The position numbers were made by a program, and so were the translations under genes. Source: Buttiauxella agrestis ATCC 33320 (lineage in GTDB: Bacteria > Pseudomonadota > Gammaproteobacteria > Enterobacterales > Enterobacteriaceae). From it: DNA of 64,000 nucleotides. Where the stretch lies: NCBI RefSeq assembly GCF_000735355.1, contig NZ_JMPI01000074.1:62001-126000 (forward strand), written 5' to 3'. Below are positions 53,556-62,843 of the stretch, in pieces. Numbering within the stretch: the first letter of the stretch is position 1; every line of letters starts with the position of its first letter. A model generated the notes under the pieces. It made no database searches, was not told the origin of the DNA, and was given only the letters and a program-made list of their open reading frames with translations.

Positions 53556-53576
53556 TTTTCATAGAGGGGAGCGGAG

Positions 53577-53921
53577 ATGACTCGACATTTAGTCGCAGTA
53601 ACTGCATGTGTTAGTGGTGTCGCTCATACCTATATGGCGGCGGAACGGCTCGAAAAGCTCTGCCAGCAAGAAAAGTGGACCGTAAAAATAGAAACTCAAG
53701 GTGCACTAGGAATTGAGAATGAGTTGTCGCAAACGGATATCGAACAAGCCGATGTGGTATTGCTGATTACCGATATTGAGCTGGTGGGGGCGGCGCGTTT
53801 CGTACATTGCCGCTGTGTGCAATCCGGCATTAATGCATTCCTGCGCGAGCCGCAAAAGGCGATGTCGGCGGTGCGACGAATTTTTGGCACTCCGCAAGAC
53901 ACTCGCATCATTCTCGATTAA
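53577..53921 (+). CDS. frwD: Fructose-like PTS IIB component FrwD
   Basis: Second EIIB of the fructose family in the operon, 114 aa. Phospho-cysteine Cys11 is in TACVSGVAHTYMAAERL, nearly the FrwB signature but with Val for Pro after the cysteine. VKIETQGALGIENELS follows as in FrwB, while the C-terminal third (REPQKAMSAVRRIFG) is distinct. Whether both EIIBs serve FrwC is unknown. It starts 21 nt after pflC and overlaps the end of converging yijO by 14 nt. Confidence 0.93.
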   Translation: MTRHLVAVTACVSGVAHTYMAAERLEKLCQQEKWTVKIETQGALGIENELSQTDIEQADVVLLITDIELVGAARFVHCRCVQSGINAFLREPQKAMSAVRRIFGTPQDTRIILD

Positions 53922-54768
53922 TTGTTCTTTCCGTCAACTGACTATGGTACTGGCGCCGATATTCCGATGGCGATCGCTCGGTATTCTTCCTGAATAAACG
54001 GCAAAAATAGTTACTGTCGACAAAACCGCAGGCATGAGCCACCTCTTTGACCTTCAATTCGTAGCGTTTCAGTAATGTTTTTGCATGCTCCAGGCGGGTG
54101 TGGTTAAGATATTCGTTAAAGCCCACCGTACCGGTTTTCTGAAATAGATGTGAAAGGTAGTTCGGTGAGATATGAAATACCTGAGCAACAGATTCTCGGG
54201 TTAAAGGGTCAGCATAATTTTCATCAATGTATTCCCGCACGGCTTCGAAAAGTGCCTGACTACGTGAAGCCGTCTGGATTTGGCTATCAAGCAAATCAGT
54301 ACAATGACTCAGAATACTGCTGACAATAAACCGCGCTGTTTGCTGATCGTGTGGTTGCATGACCAGTTCGTTGAGAGCCTGCAGCAGAAACGAGCCGATT
54401 CGTGGCCCACGGCGAGCAACGTTCTGTTTACCCAATGTTTTAAACGCCGTTCCATCCCATTGCAGAATACTGAATCCAAGTTGCTGTTTGCCAAATAAAA
54501 TACTTAGCGTCGTTACGGGTGAATTCCATTGCGGGTTGTTCCAGCATTTTGCTGGAACGTAGAGCACGTCATGCTGCTCAAGTCTGGCAGGCATTCCCGC
54601 ATCGCAGGCATCCATTAAAACGCCATCTAATACGACTTCGATTCGCGGAAAATCAACCTGATAAGCAAGTTCGGATGGGGCGGTTTGGTTGTCTGCTAGC
54701 CAGATACGCTGAATGCCTGACGGACTATTGAGCAGATGAGAAATAATTTGGCTCACGTCGTAGTTCAT
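53908..54768 (-). CDS. yijO: AraC-family transcriptional regulator YijO
   Basis: Predicted DNA-binding regulator, 286 aa. The N-terminal half (about 1-170) looks like a cupin-type effector domain (VLYVPAKCWNNPQW). The C-terminal AraC/XylS domain (about 185-280) has two helix-turn-helices: REYIDENYADPLTRESVAQV..ISPNYLSHLFQK and VKEVAHACGFVDSNYFCRLFRK..SPSEYRRQ. Effector and targets are not established. Convergent with frwD at the end of the frw-pfl operon, so it probably controls that locus. Confidence 0.92.
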   Translation of the reverse strand: MNYDVSQIISHLLNSPSGIQRIWLADNQTAPSELAYQVDFPRIEVVLDGVLMDACDAGMPARLEQHDVLYVPAKCWNNPQWNSPVTTLSILFGKQQLGFSILQWDGTAFKTLGKQNVARRGPRIGSFLLQALNELVMQPHDQQTARFIVSSILSHCTDLLDSQIQTASRSQALFEAVREYIDENYADPLTRESVAQVFHISPNYLSHLFQKTGTVGFNEYLNHTRLEHAKTLLKRYELKVKEVAHACGFVDSNYFCRLFRKNTERSPSEYRRQYHSQLTERTINRE

Positions 54769-54806
54769 AACGCCCCGCAGTGGGTCAGAAGGATGAGAGA
54801 GTAATC

Positions 54807-54839
54807 ACCAGGCCACCTCATTTTTGAGATGGCCTGGTC
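54807..54839 (-). terminator. Long hairpin after eptC
   Basis: ACCAGGCCACCTCA-TTTT-TGAGATGGCCTGGT pairs over 14 bp with one mismatch. It lies between the eptC stop and the yijO start, on the eptC transcript. There is no T run, so it is a processed 3' end or an atypical terminator. Confidence 0.5.
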
Positions 54840-54845
54840 AGCAAC

Positions 54846-56576
54846 TTACTGATTACCTTTCTGATCGCCGAAAGGCAAGGTGTCATAGTCGATCAGTGCA
54901 TTTTTCTTATATGGATTGCCAATCCAGCGAGTTGTTTCCTTAAACTCCGGGCTGGTTATTGAGCGGGTGGGATCGAATCCGTCGTAACTCAGTCCTGCCA
55001 AATCAGACCAGGTATGTATCAGCTCTGAACTGCTGTATTTGCGATTAACATCCGCTGAGAAATCACGTGGATGTTCCGCCTGCCATTTTTCGGAAGTCCA
55101 AAGAATAAATGGCACCGTATACATGTGACGGGTTGGGTTTTCCTCGTTACGGCCCTGCATTTGATGCGGTGGCGTATCGTAAACTTCTTCACCATGGTCT
55201 GAGAAGTAGAGCAGGAAACCATTCGGATCGGTGGCCTTGTAATCCTTAATCAGGCTTGAGACAACGTGATCGTTATACAGGTTAGCGTTGTCATAATCGT
55301 TCCACGCTTCCTTTTGGTCATCGCTCAATCCCGCAGGCAAACCTGCTGTTTGATTATCAAATTTGCCCCAGTTTTCTGGGTAACGGTACTTGTATTTAAT
55401 GTGTGTTCCGAGCAGATGCACAATGATGAATTTCTTCGGTGCAGGGTCGGCCAGAACGTCTTTAAACGGTGCCAGTACATTACTGTCGTACTCACGTGCA
55501 CTTTGCGTACGCTGCTGATTCATATAGAACTGTTTATCAGTCTGGCGCGAGAATACCGTCAGCATGGTGTTACGTTCGGTCATTGTCTGCTGATTGGTAA
55601 TCCAGAAGGTTTTATATCCCGCCTGTTTCATCATATTCATCAGCGTCGGCTTGCTCAGATAAAGATCCGGGTTCTTCTCGTTGGCGAATGTTAAAGCTTG
55701 CTGGAGAATTTCGATGGTGTAAGGACGTGAAGTCACTACGTCGTTAAATACCGTCATCCCTTTATCTGATTTAGACAATGTATCCAGTTCCGGCGTTGTC
55801 TCTCTTGAGTAGCCATACAGGCTCATGCGACCGCGTTGGGTAGACTCCCCAATAACCAGCACTAAAGTGCGCGGTGTATTGGCGTTTTCATCTTTAAGAT
55901 TTGCCAGCGGAGGCAGAGCATTGTTTTCGTTAAGTAGGCTATTCAGGCTGTCCAGTTGTTGGCGGTATTGATAGTAGCCAGAAATAAACTGCCACGGTGC
56001 CGCGGGTTCCATGCGTGAAGAAAGACCGGAAACGGTTTTGCTCAACGGTTGATGGTTTATCGCATTGCGTACCAGTGGATGCAGAATTAATGCATAAAGG
56101 ATAATCAGCGATACCAACCAGCGCCATGGTTTAGGGATATACACAGGGCGTAGACGGGACCACAGGAATAGGCATATCGCAGTGTAGATAAGCGCTGTCA
56201 GGACAATCTTCAGGCTAAAGTACTGGCTTAAATATTCACCGGCTTCGCCAGCATTGGATTCGAACATCACAAACAGGACGCTTTGTGAAAACTCCTGCCC
56301 GTAAATAACGAAATAACAGATTGCCGCTAATGATGTTGCCCAAAGCACTACGCCAATGACTGCGGCGATGATCCGCGTCCGTGCAGGGAACAAGAATACA
56401 GGGATAAGCCAAAGGGAGCTGTATAACAGGGAGTCACGTAAGCCGTTAGTGCCGCTGTATCCGCTGATGAATATTTTGGCTTGTAATGCCGTGGAGAAAA
56501 ACCAAAAAAAGAGTAATGCCCATCCCAGAGCTATCCAGCTAAACTTTTGTTTAGCTTGGTTTTTTATAGAAAACAT
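54846..56576 (-). CDS. eptC: Phosphoethanolamine transferase (LPS heptose), EptC
   Basis: Inner-membrane enzyme that adds phosphoethanolamine to heptose I of the LPS core. It is 576 aa (E. coli CptA/EptC 577). The N-terminal membrane domain has about five helices (residues 15-190); the periplasmic sulfatase-fold domain (about 225-570) has the nucleophilic Thr in VIGESTQRGRMSLYGY, HLLGTHIKYKYRYP and metal ligands in YFSDHGEEVYD. It works on the same molecule as WaaC and WaaF at the left of the window. A separate gene between yijO and ppc. Confidence 0.96.
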   Translation of the reverse strand: MFSIKNQAKQKFSWIALGWALLFFWFFSTALQAKIFISGYSGTNGLRDSLLYSSLWLIPVFLFPARTRIIAAVIGVVLWATSLAAICYFVIYGQEFSQSVLFVMFESNAGEAGEYLSQYFSLKIVLTALIYTAICLFLWSRLRPVYIPKPWRWLVSLIILYALILHPLVRNAINHQPLSKTVSGLSSRMEPAAPWQFISGYYQYRQQLDSLNSLLNENNALPPLANLKDENANTPRTLVLVIGESTQRGRMSLYGYSRETTPELDTLSKSDKGMTVFNDVVTSRPYTIEILQQALTFANEKNPDLYLSKPTLMNMMKQAGYKTFWITNQQTMTERNTMLTVFSRQTDKQFYMNQQRTQSAREYDSNVLAPFKDVLADPAPKKFIIVHLLGTHIKYKYRYPENWGKFDNQTAGLPAGLSDDQKEAWNDYDNANLYNDHVVSSLIKDYKATDPNGFLLYFSDHGEEVYDTPPHQMQGRNEENPTRHMYTVPFILWTSEKWQAEHPRDFSADVNRKYSSSELIHTWSDLAGLSYDGFDPTRSITSPEFKETTRWIGNPYKKNALIDYDTLPFGDQKGNQ

Positions 56577-56739
56577 AAACTGTGCCTGTCGACAAAAAGT
56601 ATCGCCTAGTTTGGCGATTAAATCTTAATCAAACCTTAATCAAGGTGAAAAAGGCCATATGCTCGTTCGTGGTATGAGTTTTGAACGAAAAATTTGCAGG
56701 CGGAAATATATGGAATGTGAATGAATTAAGACAGTTGAA

Positions 56740-56778
56740 TTTAACAATCCCCCGTTTTTTTCACGGGGGATTGTTAAA
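56740..56778 (-). terminator. ppc terminator (16-bp perfect inverted repeat)
   Basis: TTTAACAATCCCCCGT and its exact complement flank a 7-nt loop, just after the ppc stop. The tail past the stem is TTCAACTG, weak in T, so termination strength is uncertain. Confidence 0.7.
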
Positions 56779-56787
56779 GGGTTTAAC

Positions 56788-59439
56788 TTAGCCTGTGTTA
56801 CGCATACCTGCCGCAACACCAGCGATTGTCACCATTAGCGCTTGTTCAACTTGCGCATCTGGCTCTTCGCCTTTCTCTTCAGACTGACGCGAACGATGCA
56901 GCAATTCAGCCTGTAATACGTTCAGCGGGTCGGTGTAGATATTACGCAGCTGAATAGATTCGGCGATCCATGGCAGGTCTGCCATCAGATGTGAATCGTT
57001 GGCGATATCCAGCACCACTTTGATGTCGGCTTCCAGTTGGTCGCGCAGTTGTTTACCAAGCGCCCACAGCTCTGGTTTCACCAGACGCTGATCGTAATAT
57101 TCCGCAAGCCACAGGTCGGCTTTCGCAAAGACCATTTCCAGCATGCCGAGGCGCGTTGAGAAGAATGGCCAGTCGCGACACATGGTTTCCAGCACGTCCT
57201 GTTTGCCGTCTTCCACGACTTTTTGTAGCGCAGCACCGGCACCCAGCCAGGCTGGCAACATCAGGCGGTTCTGCGTCCAGGCGAAGATCCACGGAATGGC
57301 ACGCAGGGACTCAACGCCACCGTTAGGTTTACGCTTCGCAGGACGTGAACCCAGCGGCAGTTTACCCAGCTCCAGCTCTGGTGTTGCCGAACGGAAGTAC
57401 GGCACGAAGTCTTCGTTTTCGCGGATGTACCCACGATACATATCACATGAGGTTACAGACAGATCCTCCATGATATGTTTCCACTCTTTCTTCGGTTCTG
57501 GCGGCGGCAGAAGGTTGGCTTCGAGAATCGCGCTGGTGTAGAGCGACAGGCTGCTGATGGTGATTTCTGGCAGACCGTATTTAAAGCGAATCATCTCGCC
57601 TTGCTCGGTCACACGCAGGCCGCCTTTCAGGCTTCCCGGTGGTTGAGAAAGCAGAGCGGCGTGAGCTGGTGCGCCGCCACGGCCAATTGAACCGCCGCGT
57701 CCGTGGAACAGCGTCAGTGTAATTCCGGCTTTCTCGCAGGTTTTGATCAGCGCGTCCTGAGCCTGGTACTGCGCCCATGATGCCGCCATTACGCCTGCAT
57801 CTTTTGCCGAGTCAGAATAGCCAATCATGACCATTTGTTTGCCCTGAATAAAGCCGCGATACCAGTCGATATTCAGCAACTGAGTCATCACGTCGTCGGC
57901 GTTGTTCAAGTCGTCGAGTGTTTCAAACAGTGGCGCAACAGGCAGTGCGAAGGTGCAACCGGCTTCTTTCAGCAGCAAGTGTACTGCCAGCACGTCAGAT
58001 GGCGTTTTCGCCATGGAAATAACATAAGCGGCAATGGAACCACGCGGGGCTTCGGCAACCACTTTGCAGGTTTCCAGCACTTCGCGGGTATCGTCGCTTG
58101 GCTCCCACTGGCGTGGCAGAAGCGGGCGCTTAGAATTCAGTTCACGGATCAGGAAGGCTTGTTTGTCTGCTTCAGACCAGCTTTCGTAATCACCAATGCC
58201 CAGGTAGCGCGTCATCTCGCCCAGTGCTTCGGTGTGACGAGTGCTTTCCTGGCGGACATCAATACGCACTAGCGGAACGCCAAAACTCTTCACGCGGCGC
58301 AGGGTATCAAGCAGTTGGCCGTTAGCGATGATGCCCATGCCACACGCTTGCAGCGACTGGTAACATGCATAAAGCGGATCCCAAAGCTGTTCGTTTTGAG
58401 TCAGTAAACCTTCTGGTTTTGGCAGGCGCTGGCCTTTCAGGCGAGCTTCCAGCCAGGCTTGAGTCGACAGCAACTGCTGACGAATGCCTTTCATGATGCA
58501 GCGGTAAGGTTCTTGCGCAGCGTCAGGGCCAGCCAGTTCGCTCAGCTCAGGTGTGCATTCCACCATTGAAAGCTCAGAAATCAGCACCTGAATATCGCGC
58601 AGGAATAGATCGGTGGCTTTCCAGCGGCTTAACAGTAGGACGTGGCGAGTAATATCAGCGGTCACGTTCGGGTTGCCGTCACGGTCGCCACCCATCCATG
58701 AGGTGAAACGTACTGGGACAAAATCGACCGGTAGTTTGTAATTCAGGTTGTCTTCGAGCTGTTCGTTCAGCTCACGCAGGTAGTTTGGAACCCCTTCCCA
58801 CAGGCTGTTTTCTACTACCGCAAAGCCCCATTTTGCTTCATCTACTGGGGAAGGGCGGTGCTTACGAATTTCATCTGTGTGCCAGGCCTGAGCGACGAGT
58901 TGGCGCAGGCGGCGCATAATTTGGTTGCGTTCGTAATCGGCGATGTCGCTGTGGTCGAGTTGCTTCAGGCAACTGTTTACTTCAACCAGTTTGTGAATCA
59001 GGGTGCGACGGGTAATTTCGGTCGGGTGCGCGGTCAGCACTAATTCCAGTGACAATGACTCAACAGCATTACGAATGGCGTCTTCGCTAAGATCGGGCTG
59101 ATTTTTTAATTTTTGGAGTGTCTTAGCAATAACTTCAGGATTGCTGGCAGCTTCGCCATTGGCGGAAATGCTGTGATATTGCTCGGCGGTGTTGGCCAGG
59201 TTCAGGAATTGGCTGAATGCACGGGCTACAGGGAGTAGTTCGTCGTTAGACAGGTTCTGTAACGTGGTTAGCAGCTCCTGGCGGTTGGCTTCATTGCCAG
59301 CCCGTGAGGACTTAGACAATTTGCGGATTGTTTCTACGCGGTCAAGAATGTTTTCACCTAACGCATCCTTGATGGTATCCCCGAGCAACTTGCCGAGCAT
59401 ACTGACATTACTTCGCAAAGCGGAATACTGTTCGTTCAT
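56788..59439 (-). CDS. ppc: Phosphoenolpyruvate carboxylase
   Basis: Anaplerotic carboxylation of PEP to oxaloacetate; in E. coli activated by acetyl-CoA and fructose bisphosphate and inhibited by aspartate. It is 883 aa, the same as E. coli. Catalytic His138 is in [12 protein letters not shown]; the glycine-rich loop [16 protein letters not shown] holds the catalytic Arg; [16 protein letters not shown] has the PEP-site Lys. The C-terminus ends MRNTG with the asparagine of the aspartate site. The 241-nt upstream gap to argE holds its promoter and a Cra-like site. Confidence 0.98.
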   Translation of the reverse strand: MNEQYSALRSNVSMLGKLLGDTIKDALGENILDRVETIRKLSKSSRAGNEANRQELLTTLQNLSNDELLPVARAFSQFLNLANTAEQYHSISANGEAASNPEVIAKTLQKLKNQPDLSEDAIRNAVESLSLELVLTAHPTEITRRTLIHKLVEVNSCLKQLDHSDIADYERNQIMRRLRQLVAQAWHTDEIRKHRPSPVDEAKWGFAVVENSLWEGVPNYLRELNEQLEDNLNYKLPVDFVPVRFTSWMGGDRDGNPNVTADITRHVLLLSRWKATDLFLRDIQVLISELSMVECTPELSELAGPDAAQEPYRCIMKGIRQQLLSTQAWLEARLKGQRLPKPEGLLTQNEQLWDPLYACYQSLQACGMGIIANGQLLDTLRRVKSFGVPLVRIDVRQESTRHTEALGEMTRYLGIGDYESWSEADKQAFLIRELNSKRPLLPRQWEPSDDTREVLETCKVVAEAPRGSIAAYVISMAKTPSDVLAVHLLLKEAGCTFALPVAPLFETLDDLNNADDVMTQLLNIDWYRGFIQGKQMVMIGYSDSAKDAGVMAASWAQYQAQDALIKTCEKAGITLTLFHGRGGSIGRGGAPAHAALLSQPPGSLKGGLRVTEQGEMIRFKYGLPEITISSLSLYTSAILEANLLPPPEPKKEWKHIMEDLSVTSCDMYRGYIRENEDFVPYFRSATPELELGKLPLGSRPAKRKPNGGVESLRAIPWIFAWTQNRLMLPAWLGAGAALQKVVEDGKQDVLETMCRDWPFFSTRLGMLEMVFAKADLWLAEYYDQRLVKPELWALGKQLRDQLEADIKVVLDIANDSHLMADLPWIAESIQLRNIYTDPLNVLQAELLHRSRQSEEKGEEPDAQVEQALMVTIAGVAAGMRNTG

Positions 59440-59545
59440 ATGACCCCAGACACCCTATCCAATCTAATATGTAATTTAATTTCACCCGTGAAGGTTCAAC
59501 ACCGTCTTTATAAAGCCACGTAAGTCTACTTTCGTCAATTGCTAC

Positions 59546-59559
59546 GAAATCGTTTCAGC
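59546..59559 (-). promoter_or_regulatory. Cra-like operator upstream of ppc
   Basis: On the minus strand GCTGAAACGATTTC matches the Cra consensus (GCTGAAWCGNTTCA) except for the last half-site bases. It lies about 107 nt upstream of the ppc start. Function is inferred from the motif alone. Confidence 0.4.
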
Positions 59560-59645
59560 AAACGAATAAATTGCGCTAATTCATGAAATTTAATTACTAA
59601 CTTCGTGGATAAGCATTTCTTATGAGGATCCGCTAAAAAGTCGTT

Positions 59646-59670
59646 CAAAAAGGGGGCAAAACCCCCATAA
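59646..59670 (-). terminator. argE terminator
   Basis: On the minus strand GGGGG-TTTTG-CCCCC is followed by TTTTTG, 13 nt after the argE stop. Confidence 0.82.
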
Positions 59671-59680
59671 ACGCTATTTT

Positions 59681-60832
59681 TCAATGCCAGCAAAAATGAT
59701 GCACTACCTGTGTGATCAGTTTGCGAGTTGGCTCGATAAAACGTGTTTCGATGTATTCGTCCGGCTGGTGCGCCTGGTTTATAGAACCCGGGCCCAGAAC
59801 CAGCGTTGGGCAAAGCGTCTGAATAAATGGTGCTTCGGTGCAGTAGTTCACCACTTCTGTTTGCGCGCCGAGCAATTTCTCAACCACTTGCACTAACTGG
59901 TGATCTTTGGCGCATTCATAGCCCGGAATTGGCGGATGCAGTTCGGAAATCGTCAGGCGGCCAGGCCATTTTTGGCTAACCGGTTCCAGCGCTTCATTAA
60001 GCAAACCGTTCAAATCGTTTAATGTCAGCCCCGGAAGCGGGCGGATATCCATATGCAGTTCGCAGCAGGCACAAATACGGTTGGCGGCATCGCCACCGCT
60101 AATATGGCCAAGATTTAGCGTTGGATACGGCACCGTGAAAGCGTCATGGTGATAACGGTCTTTCAGCGTGTTTTTCAGCGACATAATGTGACCGATAGCG
60201 TCATGCATCAGCTCGATAGCATTGACACCGCGAGCCGGATCGCTGGAGTGACCGGACTGGCCGAGAATGCGAATCGCATTCGAGATATGGCCCTTATGCG
60301 CACGCACTGGCTGCAAAGAGGTCGGTTCGCCGATGATGGCGCAATCCGGGCGCAGGCTGGTGGTTTCAGAGAAATAACGCGCACCTGCCATCGTCGTTTC
60401 TTCATCGGCAGTCGCCAGAACATAAAGTGGTTTTTTAAGCGTCGTGACATCGACATCGCGCAGCGCATCAAGAATAAAGGCAAAGAAGCCTTTCATGTCG
60501 GCTGTGCCGAGACCGTAGAGTTTATTTTCGTGCTCGGTCAGCGTGAAGGGGTCGCGTGTCCAGCGGCCATCATCAAATGGCACGGTATCGGTATGGCCCG
60601 CCAGCAACAACCCGCCCGCGCCGCTTCCGGTGCTCGCCAGCATATTGAATTTATTGCGTGTTCCCGGCACCGCCTGGATTTCGACATTAAATCCAAGATC
60701 GCGGAACCATCCCGCCAGTAAATTGATTAAAGACTCATTGCTCTGATCCAACGCGCTGTCGGTGGCGCTGATAGAAGGAGTCGCGATCAACGCGCGGTAA
60801 ATCTCGATAAAAGGAGGTAATTTCATCTTCAC
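59681..60832 (-). CDS. argE: Acetylornithine deacetylase
   Basis: Hydrolyses N-acetyl-L-ornithine to ornithine, the linear route of arginine synthesis in enterics. It is 383 aa, an M20-family metallopeptidase. [16 protein letters not shown] has the first metal His and catalytic Asp; [13 protein letters not shown] the bridging Asp; [10 protein letters not shown] the general-base Glu; [13 protein letters not shown] further ligands. Divergent from argCBG across a shared ArgR operator. Confidence 0.97.
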   Translation of the reverse strand: MKMKLPPFIEIYRALIATPSISATDSALDQSNESLINLLAGWFRDLGFNVEIQAVPGTRNKFNMLASTGSGAGGLLLAGHTDTVPFDDGRWTRDPFTLTEHENKLYGLGTADMKGFFAFILDALRDVDVTTLKKPLYVLATADEETTMAGARYFSETTSLRPDCAIIGEPTSLQPVRAHKGHISNAIRILGQSGHSSDPARGVNAIELMHDAIGHIMSLKNTLKDRYHHDAFTVPYPTLNLGHISGGDAANRICACCELHMDIRPLPGLTLNDLNGLLNEALEPVSQKWPGRLTISELHPPIPGYECAKDHQLVQVVEKLLGAQTEVVNYCTEAPFIQTLCPTLVLGPGSINQAHQPDEYIETRFIEPTRKLITQVVHHFCWH

Positions 60833-60861
60833 TGTTGACAGGCCTTAGCTCGGGTTGGTAT

Positions 60862-60897
60862 ACATAATCATGCAGTTATATTGAATAAAAATACAAT
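60862..60897. promoter_or_regulatory. ArgR operator (two ARG boxes) between argE and argC
   Basis: ATTGAATAAAAATACAAT (60880-60897) fits the 18-bp ARG box (WNTGAATWWWWATTCANW). A weaker box, ACATAATCATGCAGTTAT (60862-60879), is adjacent. The layout matches the argECBH bipolar operator of E. coli and would repress both directions with arginine. Confidence 0.75.
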
Positions 60898-61016
60898 ATT
60901 CGCTGCCATAAGGGAACCCCTGGTTCCGGTGGATTTAACCACGTAAATGTACGTTGGGTGATGGCTTACCAGCTGACACCTTTAGCAGACACAACCTAAG
61001 AAGGTGTACAGCCGAG

Positions 61017-62021
61017 ATGTTGAATACGCTGATTGTTGGTGCCAGCGGTTATGCGGGCGCAGAACTTGTGACCTATTTGAATCGCCATCCTCATATGAAC
61101 ATAACCGCATTGACGGTTTCAGCGCAAAGTAATGACGCAGGAAAGTTGATATCTGATTTGCATCCGCAACTAAAAGGTATCGTCGACTTACCGTTACAGC
61201 CAATGTCAGATATCAGCGAATTTACTGACGGCGTAGACGTGGTGTTCCTCGCAACAGCCCATGAAGTGAGCCATGACCTGGCGCCGCAATTTCTGGCGAA
61301 AGGCTGTGTCGTCATCGATCTTTCCGGTGCATTCCGCGTTAACGATGCTAAGTTTTATCAACTCTATTATGGCTTTACGCATCAGCATCCTGAGCTGCTT
61401 GAGCAAGCGGTTTATGGCCTGGCGGAATGGGAAAGCGACAAACTGAAAGAAACCAGTTTGATCTCCGTTCCTGGCTGTTACCCAACGGCTTCGCAACTGG
61501 CGTTAAAACCTCTGATTGAGGGCGGTCTGCTGGATTTGAACCAGTGGCCGGTGATCAATGCGACCAGTGGTGTGAGCGGTGCAGGGCGTAAGGCAGCGAT
61601 ATCCAATAGTTTCTGCGAAGTGAGCCTGCAACCGTATGGCATTTTTAACCATCGCCATCATCCAGAAATCGTCACGCATTTGGGTACGCCAGTCATTTTC
61701 ACTCCGCACCTGGGCAATTTCCCGCGTGGGATTCTGGCGACCATTACTTGCCGCCTGAAAGAAGGCGTGACGCAGCAGCAAGTCGCTGACGCTTTTAAGC
61801 AGGCCTATCAAGATAAACCGTTAGTGCGCCTGTACGACAAAGGCGTGCCAGCGCTAAAAAATGTTGTCGGCCTGCCGTTTTGCGATATCGGCTTTGCTGT
61901 GCAGGGCGAGCATGTGATTGTTGTCGCCACCGAAGACAATTTGCTGAAAGGTGCATCGGCTCAGGCCGTGCAGTGCCTGAATATTCGTTTTGGCTTTGCC
62001 GAAACACAGTCTCTTATTTAA
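61017..62021 (+). CDS. argC: N-acetyl-gamma-glutamyl-phosphate reductase
   Basis: NADPH-dependent third step of arginine synthesis. It is 334 aa. The dinucleotide motif GASGYAGAE is at residues 8-16, the catalytic Cys154 in [14 protein letters not shown], the catalytic-His region HRHHPEI and [12 protein letters not shown]. The frame is open 21 codons upstream; the start has AAGG about 12 nt before it and matches E. coli [14 protein letters not shown]. argB follows after 15 nt. Confidence 0.97.
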   Translation: MLNTLIVGASGYAGAELVTYLNRHPHMNITALTVSAQSNDAGKLISDLHPQLKGIVDLPLQPMSDISEFTDGVDVVFLATAHEVSHDLAPQFLAKGCVVIDLSGAFRVNDAKFYQLYYGFTHQHPELLEQAVYGLAEWESDKLKETSLISVPGCYPTASQLALKPLIEGGLLDLNQWPVINATSGVSGAGRKAAISNSFCEVSLQPYGIFNHRHHPEIVTHLGTPVIFTPHLGNFPRGILATITCRLKEGVTQQQVADAFKQAYQDKPLVRLYDKGVPALKNVVGLPFCDIGFAVQGEHVIVVATEDNLLKGASAQAVQCLNIRFGFAETQSLI

Positions 62022-62036
62022 TTAACGCCGGGTGAC

Positions 62037-62813
62037 ATGATGAATCCATTAATTATCAAATTAGGTGGCGTGCTGCTGGATAGCGAAGAAGCGCTGGAGC
62101 GTCTGTTTACCGCGCTGGTCAATTACCGCGAATCCCATCAACGCCCGCTGGTTATTGTGCACGGCGGCGGATGCCTGGTAGATGAGTTAATGAAAAAACT
62201 CTCTCTGCCAGTGACCAAGAAAAACGGCCTGCGTGTGACGCCTGCTGACCAGATTGACATTATTACTGGTGCACTGGCGGGGACGGCGAACAAAACGTTG
62301 TTGGCGTGGGCGAAAAAGCATGGCATCAATGGTGTCGGTCTTTGCCTCGGTGATGGCGACAGCGTAACCGTGACTAAACTCGATGAAGCGTTGGGTCATG
62401 TGGGACTTGCGAAACCGGGTTCGGCAAAGCTGATTACTACGCTTTTAGATTCTGGCTTCCTGCCGATTGTCAGCTCTATTGGCGTGACCGCTGAAGGCGA
62501 GTTGATGAACGTGAATGCTGACCAGGCGGCTACGGCGCTGGCGGCAACGCTTGGCGCTGACCTGATTCTGCTGTCCGATGTGAGCGGGATTCTGGATGGC
62601 AAAGGGCAACGTATTGCAGAAATGACGGCGGCGAAAGCGGAGCAGTTAATCGCTCAGGGCATTATTACCGACGGCATGATAGTGAAAGTTAACGCGGCGC
62701 TGGATGCAGCACGCACGCTGGGTCGCCCGGTGGATATTGCATCCTGGCGTCATGCAGAGCAGTTACCTTCTTTGTTTAACGGCGTTGCCATCGGCACCCG
62801 TATTCTGGCCTAG
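62037..62813 (+). CDS. argB: Acetylglutamate kinase
   Basis: Second step of arginine synthesis, phosphorylating N-acetyl-glutamate. It is 258 aa, an amino-acid-kinase fold with [15 protein letters not shown] (phosphate-binding Lys8), [38 protein letters not shown] and [18 protein letters not shown]. It has the short N-terminus of the non-feedback enteric type. Between argC and argG; E. coli has argH next instead. Confidence 0.97.
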   Translation: MMNPLIIKLGGVLLDSEEALERLFTALVNYRESHQRPLVIVHGGGCLVDELMKKLSLPVTKKNGLRVTPADQIDIITGALAGTANKTLLAWAKKHGINGVGLCLGDGDSVTVTKLDEALGHVGLAKPGSAKLITTLLDSGFLPIVSSIGVTAEGELMNVNADQAATALAATLGADLILLSDVSGILDGKGQRIAEMTAAKAEQLIAQGIITDGMIVKVNAALDAARTLGRPVDIASWRHAEQLPSLFNGVAIGTRILA

Positions 62814-62843
62814 TTTAAAATTAAGTTTTTGAAGGATAAGACA

